A stretch of DNA of 64,000 bases from SAR202 cluster bacterium bin22 (GCA_002238505.1 MPMM01000001.1:744001-808000), one strand, 5' to 3'; numbered from the stretch's first letter, positions 38,128 through 46,932 are shown. Program-made: numbers and translations. The notes: generated by a model not told the origin, from the sequence alone.

Positions 38128-38158
38128 CTTAGCCGTTCGTGGTGAGCTTGTCGAACCA
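38128..38158 (+). repeat. GTGGTGAGCTTGTCGAACCA repeat
   Basis: CCGTTCGTGGTGAGCTTGTC and the bases after it match the third unit of the array at 36425-36600 almost exactly. Same orientation. Confidence 0.55.
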
Positions 38159-38192
38159 CTCTCGGCCGGCAGGTCCATCGCCTTTCAGATTC

Positions 38193-38356
38193 AGACTATA
38201 GGTCGCAGACATCTGCAAGGCATAAGCCATGTCGCCCCTAGCCTGCCGAAGGGCCTAAAATCCTCCCTGACCTTCGGTTGCGGGCCCCAAAGCTCGTTTT
38301 CAGGTTGGTGCTTGGTCCCTTAAACCCTTGCTGTACAACAATCTCCCTACAGCGCC
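38193..38356 (+). repeat. Dispersed 164-bp repeat, copy 2
   Basis: It aligns with 28839-29002 over the full 164 bases, with scattered substitutions. Core GCCCCTAGCCTGCCGAAGGG at about 38234-38253. Same orientation as copy 1. Confidence 0.75.
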
Positions 38357-38406
38357 ATCGCCCTGATGCCGGCCCGCCCTTACTTTCCCAACTCTCCCCG
38401 ATAAAC

Positions 38407-38412
38407 TATAAT
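38407..38412 (+). promoter_or_regulatory. Probable -10 element of the luciferase-like oxidoreductase gene
   Basis: A perfect TATAAT lies 32 bases before the ATG at 38444. The best -35 at the 17-base distance is TTTCCC, which is weak. Confidence 0.45.
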
Positions 38413-38443
38413 CCGCCTAACGCAATCCAGAAGGAGGCGCCAT

Positions 38444-39634
38444 ATGATTACCAAGTTTGACAGCCTTTACGCCGGCCATGTGGACATGGACAACGTAGGC
38501 TATGGCGGGACTCCGGTTAATGACCGGTCCTTTTCCGACGAATACCTGGCAACCGCCTTCGATAAGGCTCAGGCCATCGCCCAGACCATGGACCGTTGTG
38601 GGTACGACACCATGTGGATGGCCGAGCACCACTTCCAGCCCGAAGGCTACGAGTGTATTCCCAACCTCCTGATGCTCAATGTTCACCTAGCGCATCTGAC
38701 CAAGTCTCTGAAATTCGGTTGCGGCTTCAATATTGCCCCCATGTGGAACCCCCTGCGGCTGGCCGAAGACTTTGCCACCGCCGACATTCTGACCAGGGGC
38801 CGTGTAATCTTCGGCGTTGGCCGCGGCTACCACACCCGCGAAGTGGAGACCTTTGGGTCGCCGTTGCAGGACCAGGCCGCCAACCGGGACCTGTTCGAAG
38901 AGCAGGTCGAGCTTATCCTCAAGTCCTTTAACGAGCGGTCCTTTTCCCACCAGGGCAAGTACTACACCATCCCGCCCCGGGTTCCCTACCGGGGTTACGA
39001 ACTTGAGGAAATCACCCTGGTGCCTCGTCCCAGGACCCTGCCGGTAGAGACCTGGCAGCCCATCCAGAGCGCCACCCCCCGCGCCCTGGACTTTATGGCC
39101 AAACATGGCATCAAGGGCATGCTGGGTGGTGGAGTTTCCGAAGGTGGCGCAATCTACGACGTCATTGCGGCCTACCGTGACGCCCTTGTCCGCGCCGGAC
39201 GCGATGACGCCCAACTGGGCGAGGATCTGGTCATCGGCTTCCACTTCTTCATGGCAGACACTCAGGAGGCCGCCATCAAGGAGGCCGCCAAATACTACGA
39301 AGAGAACCTCAAAATGTTCGGGCCCTTGCGCCTCGTCCGGTCCCTGACTGACGATCAGATTGAGGCAATGGGCGACCCCAGCCGCGCCCCCACGGCCGGC
39401 CTGCCCACCATTGAACGTGCCGTTGAACGCCAAGGCTTCCTGTGCGGCCCCCCGGAACTGATCATCGAGCAACTCAAGGAGTTGGAAGAACAATACCCTG
39501 GCCTGGAAAGGGTCGGTATGAGCCATCCCGTGGGCACGCCCGAGAAAATAATCCTGGAACAGCTTGAATGGTTGGCCCGGGACGTGATGCCCGCTTTCAC
39601 TAGCAAAGCCGAACAGGCCGTGCCCGCCGACTAG
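38444..39634 (+). CDS. Luciferase-like (LLM class) flavin-dependent oxidoreductase
   Basis: A 396-residue TIM-barrel flavin enzyme. MWMAEHHFQPEGYECIPNLL near residues 52-71 and FGVGRGYHTREVETFG match bacterial luciferase-like monooxygenases, which use FMNH2 or F420 to hydroxylate or oxidise substrates. The region RTLPVETWQPIQSATPRALD is also typical. Substrate unknown. AAGGAGG lies 8 bases before the ATG. Paralogue-rich families of these enzymes are reported for SAR202, which fits the genome type inferred here. Confidence 0.9.
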   Translation: MITKFDSLYAGHVDMDNVGYGGTPVNDRSFSDEYLATAFDKAQAIAQTMDRCGYDTMWMAEHHFQPEGYECIPNLLMLNVHLAHLTKSLKFGCGFNIAPMWNPLRLAEDFATADILTRGRVIFGVGRGYHTREVETFGSPLQDQAANRDLFEEQVELILKSFNERSFSHQGKYYTIPPRVPYRGYELEEITLVPRPRTLPVETWQPIQSATPRALDFMAKHGIKGMLGGGVSEGGAIYDVIAAYRDALVRAGRDDAQLGEDLVIGFHFFMADTQEAAIKEAAKYYEENLKMFGPLRLVRSLTDDQIEAMGDPSRAPTAGLPTIERAVERQGFLCGPPELIIEQLKELEEQYPGLERVGMSHPVGTPEKIILEQLEWLARDVMPAFTSKAEQAVPAD

Positions 39635-39754
39635 CTAGGACCATTGGAAACCGCCCTTGATCTTATGGGGAAGGGAAGTGCCCGCGATTTTCCAATCCGA
39701 CCTTCTCTTCCCCACGTAATTCCAAGTGACCCTTGAACCGAGGAACACATCAAG

Positions 39755-40459
39755 TTGGATTCTGATTCTCGCACCGGACTGTTGGCCTGGCTGCCGTTGG
39801 CGGCAGTCACCGCCGTTTTGTTCCTGGTGGTTGCCCTTTTCTGGCTGGTACAACCCCAATCCGACGTTTCCCGAAATGCCGTTTCGGCTGAAGCCGTTCC
39901 TTCCGAACGAGTCCAGCCCCGGCCCACCGCTACCTCGGCCCCAACCCCAACTCCTTCCGTGGTTACCCCTGCGGGTACCGTTGAAGCTCCGGGCTTTCGC
40001 GGCATAGTTCAATGGATCAACAGTGAACCCCTAGTCCTGGAGGAACAGCAGGGCAAAGTAGTCCTGATAGACTTCTGGACCTACTCTTGAATTAACTGCA
40101 AGCGAACCCTGCCGTATGTAAGGGACTGGTACGACAAATACACCGACCGCGGTTTGGTCGTGGTCGGCGTTCACTCTCCCGAGTTTGAGTTCGAGAAAAT
40201 CGAGTCCAATGTCCGGGAGGCTCTCCCCCCGCTGAATGTGGTCTGGCCCGTGGCCATGGACAACGAATTCAGGACTTGGCGGGCCTACAACAACCGCTAC
40301 TGGCCTCGCAAGTACCTCATCGACCAGGACGGAATGATTCGTTTCGACCGCATCGGCGAGGGCGCCTACCTCGAGATGGAACTTCACATCCGGAACCTTC
40401 TGGTGGAGGCTGGCGCTGACGTGTCTGATATCGCTGTGGGCGGGGTGGAAGCCCGCTGA
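39755..40459 (+). CDS. DipZ-like membrane-anchored thioredoxin, probable selenoprotein (in-frame TGA)
   Basis: The frame is open from a TTG (GAGGAA 9 bases upstream) to a TGA at 40088-40090, and then in the same frame to a stop at 40459. Around the TGA the protein reads VVLIDFWTYS-U-INCKRTLPYV; homologues have WTYSCINC, so the TGA replaces exactly the first cysteine of the redox CxxC. The rest is intact (GLVVVGVHSPEFEFEKIESN, YWPRKYLIDQDGMIRFDRIG), 234 residues in all with Sec at position 112. A hydrophobic segment (about residues 9-31) anchors it, followed by a Pro/Thr-rich linker, so the thioredoxin domain should face outside. A stem-loop after the TGA fits a bacterial SECIS. A nonsense mutation or sequencing error is the alternative. 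Confidence 0.8.
40091..40130 (+). promoter_or_regulatory. Candidate bacterial SECIS element
   Basis: Directly after the in-frame TGA, CCCT (40107-40110) pairs with AGGG (40121-40124) around the loop GCCGTATGTA. The loop starts with G and lies 20 bases from the TGA, within the spacing known for bacterial SECIS hairpins. The stem is short, so folding support is modest. Confidence 0.5.
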
Positions 40460-40567
40460 TTTCGGGAAACCCTGCCCTTGACTTGGTATTGAGCCGCGTT
40501 CCACTTCTAGGGAAGGCGGTTATCTTGTCGTCATCCATTACTAACGCTAACCCCAGGAGGTCAACCA

Positions 40568-42532
40568 TTGAGTTCGCAACCCATTCCCGGCGACTTGCCC
40601 CCACTGATTCCTCGCAGGCTGTTTTTCGGAAATCCCGACAAAGCCTCGCCCCAAATTAGCCCCGACGGAAGCCAATTAAGCTTCCTCGCTCCTGTTGAGG
40701 GTGTCCTGAATGTCTGGGTGGCCCCGGCAGACGACCCCACGGCCGCCAGGCCCGTTACCAGGGACACTGGGCGGGGCGTCCGACTGTACGGCTGGACTTT
40801 CAACGGTAACCAGATCGCCTACCTCCAGGACAGCGGCGGCGACGAGAACTGGCACATCTACGCGGTAAACCTCGAAACCGACGAAATACGCGATTTGACC
40901 CCGCTGGAGGGCGTCCAGGCTCAAATTAACCGGGACAGCCCCAAGCGCCCCGGCCATCTCCTCGTCGGCTTGAACGACCGCGATCCCCAGCTCCACGACA
41001 TTTACCTGCTCGACCTGGAGACCGGCCACCGCGAACTTGTCCAGCACAATGAGGGATTCGCCTGGTTCGTGGCCGACGATGACTTCAACGTCCGGTTTGC
41101 CGCCAGGCTCACCGCCGACGGCGGGTCCGAATACTTGAGCAAGTCCGATGCTGGCGATTGGGTGCACGCTTTCTTCATCAGCATGGAAGACGCCGTAACT
41201 ACTTCTCCCATCGAGTTTGACCGCACGGGGCAGGCGTTGTACATGTCCGACAGCCGCGACCGCGATACGGCCGCCCTCAAGTCCGTGGACCTTTCCACCG
41301 GTGTCCAGACGATTCTCGCATCCGACGACCGCGCCGACGTAGCTGACACCATGCTTCATCCTACAGAAAAGACCTTGCAGGCCGTGGCCTTCAATTACGA
41401 CCGCAAGACCTGGCAGGTATTCGACGACGCTGTTGCCGCCGACCTGGAATTCCTGGCCACCGTCTCCGGCGGCGACATTGAGGTCATCAGCCGCACCCTG
41501 GATGACACCTGCTGGATCGTTGCCTATCTTCTTGATGACGGCCCTGTTCGCTATTACCGTTACCTGCGCGAAACTAAGGCCACCCAGTTCCTCTTTACCA
41601 ACCGGGCGTCCCTCGAGGAACAGCCCCTCGTAAAGGTGCACCCCGCGGTGGTCCCCGCGCGGGATGGCCTTCAACTGGTTTGCTACTACTCGCTGCCTAG
41701 GGAGGCCGACCCCGAGCAGACCGGGGCCCCTTCCAGCCCTCTTCCCCTGGCCCTCCTGGTCCACGGCGGACCCTGGGCCCGCGACTCCTGGGGTTACAAC
41801 CCGGTGTACCAGCTTCTGGCCAACCGGGGTTATGCCGTCCTCAGTGTCAACTTCCGCGGTTCTACCGGCTTCGGCAAAAACTTCGTCAATGCCGCCAATC
41901 ACGAATGGGGCGGCAAGATGCACGATGACCTCGTCGATGCCGTCCACTGGGCCATCAGCCAGGGCATAGCCGACCCGGACCGGGTAGCCATCCTGGGAGG
42001 TAGCTACGGCGGTTACGCGACTCTGGTCGGCATGACGGCCACCCCCGAAGTCTTCGCCTGCGGTGTGGATATCGTCGGTCCCTCCAGCCTGGTAACTCTT
42101 ATGGAGAACATACCTCCCTACTGGCAGCCCACCATAGACCTGTTTACCAGCCGCGTGGGTGACTACCGCACCGAGGAAGGCCGGACCTTTCTCCTTGAGC
42201 GGTCGCCCTTAACCCATGTGGACAACATCCGAAAGCCCCTGCTCATTGGTCAGGGCGCCAACGACCCTCGCGTAAAGCAATCCGAGTCCGATCAGATCGT
42301 GGACGCCATGCAGCAGAAGGGAATTCCCGTCACTTACGTCCTCTTCCCCGATGAAGGCCACGGTTTTGCCCGTCCGGAAAACAATCTGGCCTTCTTTGCC
42401 GTGGCTGAGGCATTCCTCGCCCAGTGTCTCGGCAGCCGCTACGAGCCGCTGGGAGACGACCTCGCAGGTTCGTCCATAACCGCGCCCTCCGGCAGCGAAC
42501 ATGTTCCTGGCCTGAGCGCGGCCCTGGATTAA
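40568..42532 (+). CDS. S9 family peptidase (prolyl oligopeptidase/acylaminoacyl peptidase type)
   Basis: A 654-residue two-domain serine peptidase. The N-terminal part is a beta-propeller of WD40/TolB-like repeats (GRGVRLYGWTFNGNQIAYLQ and similar). The C-terminal alpha/beta hydrolase domain has HGGPWARDSWGYNP, the nucleophile S479 in GGSYGG, D566 in GANDPRV and H598 in DEGHGF. It cleaves oligopeptides or acyl-peptides in the cytoplasm; no signal peptide. The TTG start has AGGAGGT 6 bases upstream. Confidence 0.93.
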   Translation: MSSQPIPGDLPPLIPRRLFFGNPDKASPQISPDGSQLSFLAPVEGVLNVWVAPADDPTAARPVTRDTGRGVRLYGWTFNGNQIAYLQDSGGDENWHIYAVNLETDEIRDLTPLEGVQAQINRDSPKRPGHLLVGLNDRDPQLHDIYLLDLETGHRELVQHNEGFAWFVADDDFNVRFAARLTADGGSEYLSKSDAGDWVHAFFISMEDAVTTSPIEFDRTGQALYMSDSRDRDTAALKSVDLSTGVQTILASDDRADVADTMLHPTEKTLQAVAFNYDRKTWQVFDDAVAADLEFLATVSGGDIEVISRTLDDTCWIVAYLLDDGPVRYYRYLRETKATQFLFTNRASLEEQPLVKVHPAVVPARDGLQLVCYYSLPREADPEQTGAPSSPLPLALLVHGGPWARDSWGYNPVYQLLANRGYAVLSVNFRGSTGFGKNFVNAANHEWGGKMHDDLVDAVHWAISQGIADPDRVAILGGSYGGYATLVGMTATPEVFACGVDIVGPSSLVTLMENIPPYWQPTIDLFTSRVGDYRTEEGRTFLLERSPLTHVDNIRKPLLIGQGANDPRVKQSESDQIVDAMQQKGIPVTYVLFPDEGHGFARPENNLAFFAVAEAFLAQCLGSRYEPLGDDLAGSSITAPSGSEHVPGLSAALD

Positions 42533-42550
42533 GCGGCCAGAACCGGTCAC

Positions 42551-42585
42551 AAAAAGAAAAAGGGGCGGGATATAAACCCGCCCCT
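42551..42585 (-). terminator. Rho-independent terminator of the NHL-repeat gene
   Basis: A 9-bp stem AGGGGCGGG/CCCGCCCCT with a 7-base loop; on the minus strand it is followed by TTTTTCTTTTT. The stem sequence is shared with the palindrome at 43681-43709. Confidence 0.8.
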
Positions 42586-42623
42586 ACTGCTTCACTATTT
42601 ACCCTGACAACGGCTCCGCTGTC

Positions 42624-43622
42624 CTACAGATTAATCGCAGCCTCCGCATAGTCTCGTTCCTTGCTATAAACCTGAATGCGGTGGCGCACCGCCTCGGCCA
42701 CGTAGAGACGGTCATCGGCATCCACCCGTACGGAAATGGGTCGGTTGAACCGCCACTCCACCTCCATGTCTGTCCGCCGCCGCGCCTTGGCCACATCCGG
42801 ATTGGCGTCAATGTAGTCCTGCACCCAGGGCGAGGGCGTCTGGGCGTCACCCACCAGCGTCGCGAGGAACTTCCCGTCCGGTTCGTATATCTGGACCTGG
42901 TGGCTTCCCCAGTTGGCTACGTAAACGTCGCCGTCCGAGTCCACCGCAACATCTGTCGGCCGGCTCAGGCTACCCACGCCATCATCAGTGCCCTTGAACT
43001 CCGTCAGGAAGCGGCCGTCACTGCCGAGCTTCTGAACCCGGTCGTTCTTCCAGTCCGCGACATAAACGTTTCCTTCGGCGTCCAGGCACAGGCCCCAGGG
43101 CTTGTTGAACCGCCCCGGGCCGCTGCCTTCGCTGCCCAGGCTTGCCAGGTGCTGGCCGTCCTTGGTGAACTTCTGCACTCGGTGATTCTGGCTGTCCACG
43201 ATGTACAGGTTATTTTCGCCATCAATAGCGATACCCGAGGGGCCTCGCATTTGCCCTTCGCCGCTTCCCGCCTCGCCCCACTTGGCAAGGAACTGACCGT
43301 CCTTGTCCATCACCGTTACCTTGTTGGTGTTTTCGTCGGTAACGTAAATGTTCTCGTCGCTGTCCAGCGCAATCCCCATGGGCCAGACAAACTGCCCGTC
43401 TCCCATTCCGAATCGGCCAATATCAGCGATAAACTCATGGTTCAGCGTACACTTGCTGATCCGCAGGGTTATTTCGTCCACGCCCCGGTTCAGCACGTAC
43501 AGGGTGTCGTTGCTGCCCAGCGCAAAGTCCATGGGCACCAGGAATCCAACGCCCGAAGTGGAATACATGCCCAGGCAGTGGCTATAGTCGAAAACTCGCC
43601 CAGAGGCGATGGTCGTAAGCAT
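42624..43622 (-). CDS. NHL-repeat beta-propeller protein
   Basis: A 332-residue protein made of about six NHL repeats, each with the pattern GQF..P.GIA.D...N.Y V.D..N.RVQ (for example FVWPMGIALDSDENIYVTDE and MRGPSGIAIDGENNLYIVDS). It forms a six-bladed propeller likely to bind a ligand or partner; no catalytic motif and no signal peptide. GAGGAGG lies 6 bases before the ATG. It is the last gene of the minus-strand cluster with the DUF1501 and DUF1800 proteins. Confidence 0.88.
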   Translation of the reverse strand: MLTTIASGRVFDYSHCLGMYSTSGVGFLVPMDFALGSNDTLYVLNRGVDEITLRISKCTLNHEFIADIGRFGMGDGQFVWPMGIALDSDENIYVTDENTNKVTVMDKDGQFLAKWGEAGSGEGQMRGPSGIAIDGENNLYIVDSQNHRVQKFTKDGQHLASLGSEGSGPGRFNKPWGLCLDAEGNVYVADWKNDRVQKLGSDGRFLTEFKGTDDGVGSLSRPTDVAVDSDGDVYVANWGSHQVQIYEPDGKFLATLVGDAQTPSPWVQDYIDANPDVAKARRRTDMEVEWRFNRPISVRVDADDRLYVAEAVRHRIQVYSKERDYAEAAINL

Positions 43623-43678
43623 CTCTGCCTCCTCTATTTCGTCAAAAAAATACCAGAAAACCGCTGGCTGGCTACCGC

Positions 43679-43710
43679 TGTAGGGGCGGGTTTCAAACCC
43701 GCCCCTACTT
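43679..43710. repeat. Palindrome GTAGGGGCGGGTTT-C-AAACCCGCCCCTAC
   Basis: A perfect inverted repeat with 14-base arms and a single central base, lying between the NHL-repeat and DUF1501 genes. A second copy of the GGGGCGGG arm pair forms the terminator at 42561-42585. It could act as a terminator or attenuator in the operon, or be a REP-like repeat. Confidence 0.6.
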
Positions 43711-43736
43711 CATCAACTTGCCTCGACCAAGCAGGC

Positions 43737-44873
43737 CTACAGGAAGCCCATCTGTTCGTATTCGCCGCCCACGATGGGCTTGGCGTCCAGACCGAGCCAC
43801 CGCTCCGCAAAGGTCGAGTAGAACCCCCGGAAGTCGTAGCTGGGGACCAGGTCGCCTTCGAACAGGTCTTCGGCCTTCATGGAGGGGTATTCCCCGTACA
43901 TCCCCGGGTTCACCATGTCGCCCAGGGCAAACGCCACCCCGCCTCGGCCGTGGTCGCACCCGGTACCGTTATCCTGAACCCTCCGGCCAAACTCGGTGAA
44001 TACCAGCATTACCACGTTATCGGCGGCATCATGCTCCCGCAGATCCGCAAAGAAGTCATTAACCGCGCCGGAAACGTCGGTCCACAGCTTGGCGTGGGCG
44101 GGCAACTGGTTAAAGTGGGTGTCGAAGCTGCCATACTGGGTATAGAAAATCTGGGTTCCCAGATTGGCCATATGCACCTGCGCCACGCTCTTCAGGCTTT
44201 TGGCTATAGGGTTGTCCGCGTACTCGATGGTGGAGGAGTACTGTTCGGGCGCGGTCTTGATGATATCCGCTCCCTTAAGCGCGTCCCTGCCCGTCTGGCC
44301 CAGGTAGTCCATCGTCATCCCCGTGCCGATCGCCGGAGAATAGACCCTGGAAAACAACTCCAGCATCTGCTCCCGCTCTTCGCCTGCGCCGATGGCCGGG
44401 ATGTCGGTCAAGACCCCGTAGGAAGCCAGGTCGGAAACCGACGTTACCGGTACTCCCCGCAGGGCCATGGCCCGGGGCAGCCCTTGTCCAAAGTTAACGC
44501 CCTTCAGCACGTTCTCTCCCGCGGGGTCCAGGTCGCGGATTACGCGTCCCAGCCAGCCCTCGGTGCCCACCTTGTCCGGTTCGCAGGTGTGCCAGATGTC
44601 CATGGATCGGAAGTGGGATCGGGACGAATTTTCGTAGCCAATGCCGTGAATAATGGCCATCTGTCCCTGGTCCCACAGATCCTTCACCGGACCCATGCTC
44701 GGATGGAAGGCCAGGTCATCGGTAAACTTGATCAACTGGTCTTCCGGCAACCCCAGGTTGGGCCGGTTCTGCCGGTAGAGCGGATTGGTAAACGGTACTA
44801 CCGTGTTGAGATAGTCGTTGGCGCCGGAAAGCTGCAGAACCACCAGCACCGGGTCTTTCTTGGTCGAGGCCAT
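43737..44873 (-). CDS. DUF1501 domain protein
   Basis: A 378-residue protein of the DUF1501 family (sulfatase/alkaline phosphatase-like fold). DPVLVVLQLSGANDYLNTVV begins the domain, NSSRSHFRSMDIWHTCEPD is in the middle and FTEFGRRVQDNGTGCDHGRG near the end. Most family members carry a Tat signal; none is visible here. The ATG at 44873 has AGGAGGACGGC directly upstream, so I reject the GTG at 44909. The DUF1800 gene lies just upstream (stop at 44920), the standard pairing. Function of the pair is not established. Confidence 0.9.
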   Translation of the reverse strand: MASTKKDPVLVVLQLSGANDYLNTVVPFTNPLYRQNRPNLGLPEDQLIKFTDDLAFHPSMGPVKDLWDQGQMAIIHGIGYENSSRSHFRSMDIWHTCEPDKVGTEGWLGRVIRDLDPAGENVLKGVNFGQGLPRAMALRGVPVTSVSDLASYGVLTDIPAIGAGEEREQMLELFSRVYSPAIGTGMTMDYLGQTGRDALKGADIIKTAPEQYSSTIEYADNPIAKSLKSVAQVHMANLGTQIFYTQYGSFDTHFNQLPAHAKLWTDVSGAVNDFFADLREHDAADNVVMLVFTEFGRRVQDNGTGCDHGRGGVAFALGDMVNPGMYGEYPSMKAEDLFEGDLVPSYDFRGFYSTFAERWLGLDAKPIVGGEYEQMGFL

Positions 44874-44919
44874 GCCGTCCTCCTGATTTTGACTGAAATT
44901 GCCGGACACTCACACCGGC

Positions 44920-46323
44920 TTATGCAAACTGGAACTCCCGGGTCGCGGCAATCAATGCCAGCATGACTCCGGCGCGTTTTTCCGACTCGGCTGCGCCCTC
45001 TTCGGTATCCCAGGTGATGTCACCGCCCTGCTGCGCCTGCGTCAGCAGTTCCTGGAAGGTGCCGTCATCCACCTCTACCGGACCAACCAGGTCCAGGCAG
45101 GCGCGAACAAATTCGGCGGGACTCAGCGTGCCCCGTTCCCTCAGGCCTGCCATTATGGCCTTCACGCCGGGAAGGGAAGTATCCGAAAGCAGCTTCGCAG
45201 CGAAGTTCACTCTCCGCACCAGGGCGCCGCCGTCAATCCACTCGGAACCGGTATGCCAGCTTTCCACGCTGGGGGGATTCATCAGCTCCTGCCCTTGCCA
45301 GCCGCACTCAAATGCCAGCAGGGGGAATCCCGTTCGGGGCTGATTATAATTCCCGGCCATGCGGGCTGTGCTTATAACCAGTTCGGCCGGACTCTTCACG
45401 TGCTGGTAGCGGGCGTTCTTGAAGAAATCTGAGTTGAACAAGACCCGCAATATGGACTTGATATCGGCGTTCGAGTCCATGTAGGCCTTGACCAGGGTAT
45501 CAATCGCAGCCTGGTCGTTGGGCGGGGTGATATCCCACGCCGGAACCTGGGGCTCGTCGGCCACAAAGAAGTTGTACAGGTGGCGGGACAGGAAGCGGGC
45601 CGTGTCCTCCTGCTTCACGATAATGTCGATAATGTCGCTGCCATCGAAATTACCCGTCTGGCCAAGAAATTCTTTCTCCCCATAGTCATGGTCTTCTGGC
45701 CGGAACTCAAAGCTCCAGTAGAATCGGCCCACGGGCTGCCGGGGCGGTTTGGCTCCAATCGTCCAGCCGGTGAAAGCTCGGGAAGCTTCCTTGATGTCGT
45801 CCTCGGAGTAGTGACCCACACCCATGGAGAACAGTTCGAGCAACTCGCGGCCCCAGTTCTCATTGATTGAGCCATAATGGTTGCCGTTATTGTCCAGCCA
45901 GTAAATCATGGCCGGATTCTGGGCCAGTCTTACCAGCAGGTTGGGGAAGTTGGTCAGGCCTTCCTCGCGGAACATACCCACCTGTGCCAGCATTTCCGGC
46001 GGATTGTCCACCTTGGAATTGCCGGTGGCGAATAGCTGGTGCCAGAATAGGGCTATCTTTTCCTTCAACGGCCACTTGGTGTTTACCATCCGGTAAACCC
46101 ATTCCGTCTGTGCCGCCACAGGCGCCAGCGAGCTTTCAAACTGGGGGAAATAGCGATAAAGCTCGTCTTCGTCTATGCCCGAGTCTGCACCAGGGTTGAG
46201 CAACTCTTCCACCGTGGCTTCGTAGCCCTTGGCGCACCGCTCTTCCAGTTCAGCCCGGGAGGCGCCAAATCCTGCCCGGCGCATCAGGTGTGCCATTAAG
46301 GCAATGTCTGCTTGGTTCGGCAT
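44920..46323 (-). CDS. DUF1800 domain protein
   Basis: A 467-residue protein of the DUF1800 family. AHLMRRAGFGASRAELEERC at the start, KIALFWHQLFATGNSKVDNP, NENWGRELLELFSMGVGHYS, and FSDFF-like FNSDFFKNARYQHVKSPAEL are the family landmarks. It is the invariable partner of DUF1501 proteins and is presumed to act on or export a polymer. GGAGGAGAGG precedes the ATG. No signal peptide is visible. Confidence 0.92.
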   Translation of the reverse strand: MPNQADIALMAHLMRRAGFGASRAELEERCAKGYEATVEELLNPGADSGIDEDELYRYFPQFESSLAPVAAQTEWVYRMVNTKWPLKEKIALFWHQLFATGNSKVDNPPEMLAQVGMFREEGLTNFPNLLVRLAQNPAMIYWLDNNGNHYGSINENWGRELLELFSMGVGHYSEDDIKEASRAFTGWTIGAKPPRQPVGRFYWSFEFRPEDHDYGEKEFLGQTGNFDGSDIIDIIVKQEDTARFLSRHLYNFFVADEPQVPAWDITPPNDQAAIDTLVKAYMDSNADIKSILRVLFNSDFFKNARYQHVKSPAELVISTARMAGNYNQPRTGFPLLAFECGWQGQELMNPPSVESWHTGSEWIDGGALVRRVNFAAKLLSDTSLPGVKAIMAGLRERGTLSPAEFVRACLDLVGPVEVDDGTFQELLTQAQQGGDITWDTEEGAAESEKRAGVMLALIAATREFQFA

Positions 46324-46386
46324 ACCCTCTCCTCCATCAAATTCAACTATTAATTCTTTCCTGCAACCCGTTTAAGCCACTGCGCC

Positions 46387-46887
46387 TCAGCGGGCAGCGG
46401 CCTGTTGGGTGGCCATTTCCTCGTCCCATGGACCAGGAAAATGACCGGACATGCGTCCTTCACCCATAAATATATTCTCTTCCCGGTTCCACTGGCTGCG
46501 CGGCAATTCGTAGGAAACCTCGACGCCGTTGCCGTCCGGGTCGTTAAAGTAAATGCCTATGGAAATGCCGTGGTCCGAAATATGGCCGATGGGAACGTTC
46601 TTTTCCTTCAGCCGGTAGTACATTTCCTTAAGGTCGTCCAGGCTCTCCATCATCCAGGCCATGTGGTTAAGCCCCACCTGCCGGTTCTGGATGCCAGGGG
46701 CTTCCTCCCCAACCTCTATCAGGGCTACTTCGTGGGACTGTTCAATGTCTGCAGACATGAAAGCTGCCCGCCCCGGCCTGAAGTCATAGGTGTGCAGTCC
46801 CAGAATGTCTTCATACCATTGCTGGGAACGCTCGGCATTACGAACAAACAGGTTTACGTGACCCAGGTACTTGGGCTTATAGCTCAT
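46387..46887 (-). CDS. VOC-family (glyoxalase/extradiol dioxygenase-like) metalloprotein
   Basis: A 166-residue vicinal-oxygen-chelate protein. Two beta-alpha-beta modules start at YLGHVNLFVRNAERSQQWYE and VGLNHMAWMMESLDDLKEMY. The presumed metal ligands are the histidines in GHVNLF and LNHMAW and the glutamate in NGVEVSYE. It could be a dioxygenase or isomerase of a catabolic pathway; substrate unknown. GAGGTAGGGG precedes the ATG. It is upstream of DUF1800 on the same strand (63 bases). Confidence 0.85.
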   Translation of the reverse strand: MSYKPKYLGHVNLFVRNAERSQQWYEDILGLHTYDFRPGRAAFMSADIEQSHEVALIEVGEEAPGIQNRQVGLNHMAWMMESLDDLKEMYYRLKEKNVPIGHISDHGISIGIYFNDPDGNGVEVSYELPRSQWNREENIFMGEGRMSGHFPGPWDEEMATQQAAAR

Positions 46888-46932
46888 ACCCCTACCTCGC
46901 AGTTTACGCTGTGCGTATGAGAATCTAGCCTA

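Noticed and set aside
39755-40459. The thioredoxin gene as a plain pseudogene
   Set aside because: The only defect is a TGA exactly at the redox cysteine; the downstream frame is intact and conserved, so recoding is the simpler reading.
39755-40459. TGA read as tryptophan
   Set aside because: TGA serves as the normal stop in many genes here (for example mdh and the CoA-transferase), and the position is a cysteine site, not a tryptophan.
40676-41947. Long minus-strand frame opposite the S9 peptidase
   Set aside because: Shadow of the peptidase; no ribosome binding site or known domain.
42681-44966. Very long plus-strand frame (761 codons) opposite the NHL and DUF1501 genes
   Set aside because: It spans two supported minus-strand genes and a terminator-like palindrome; the product resembles no family.
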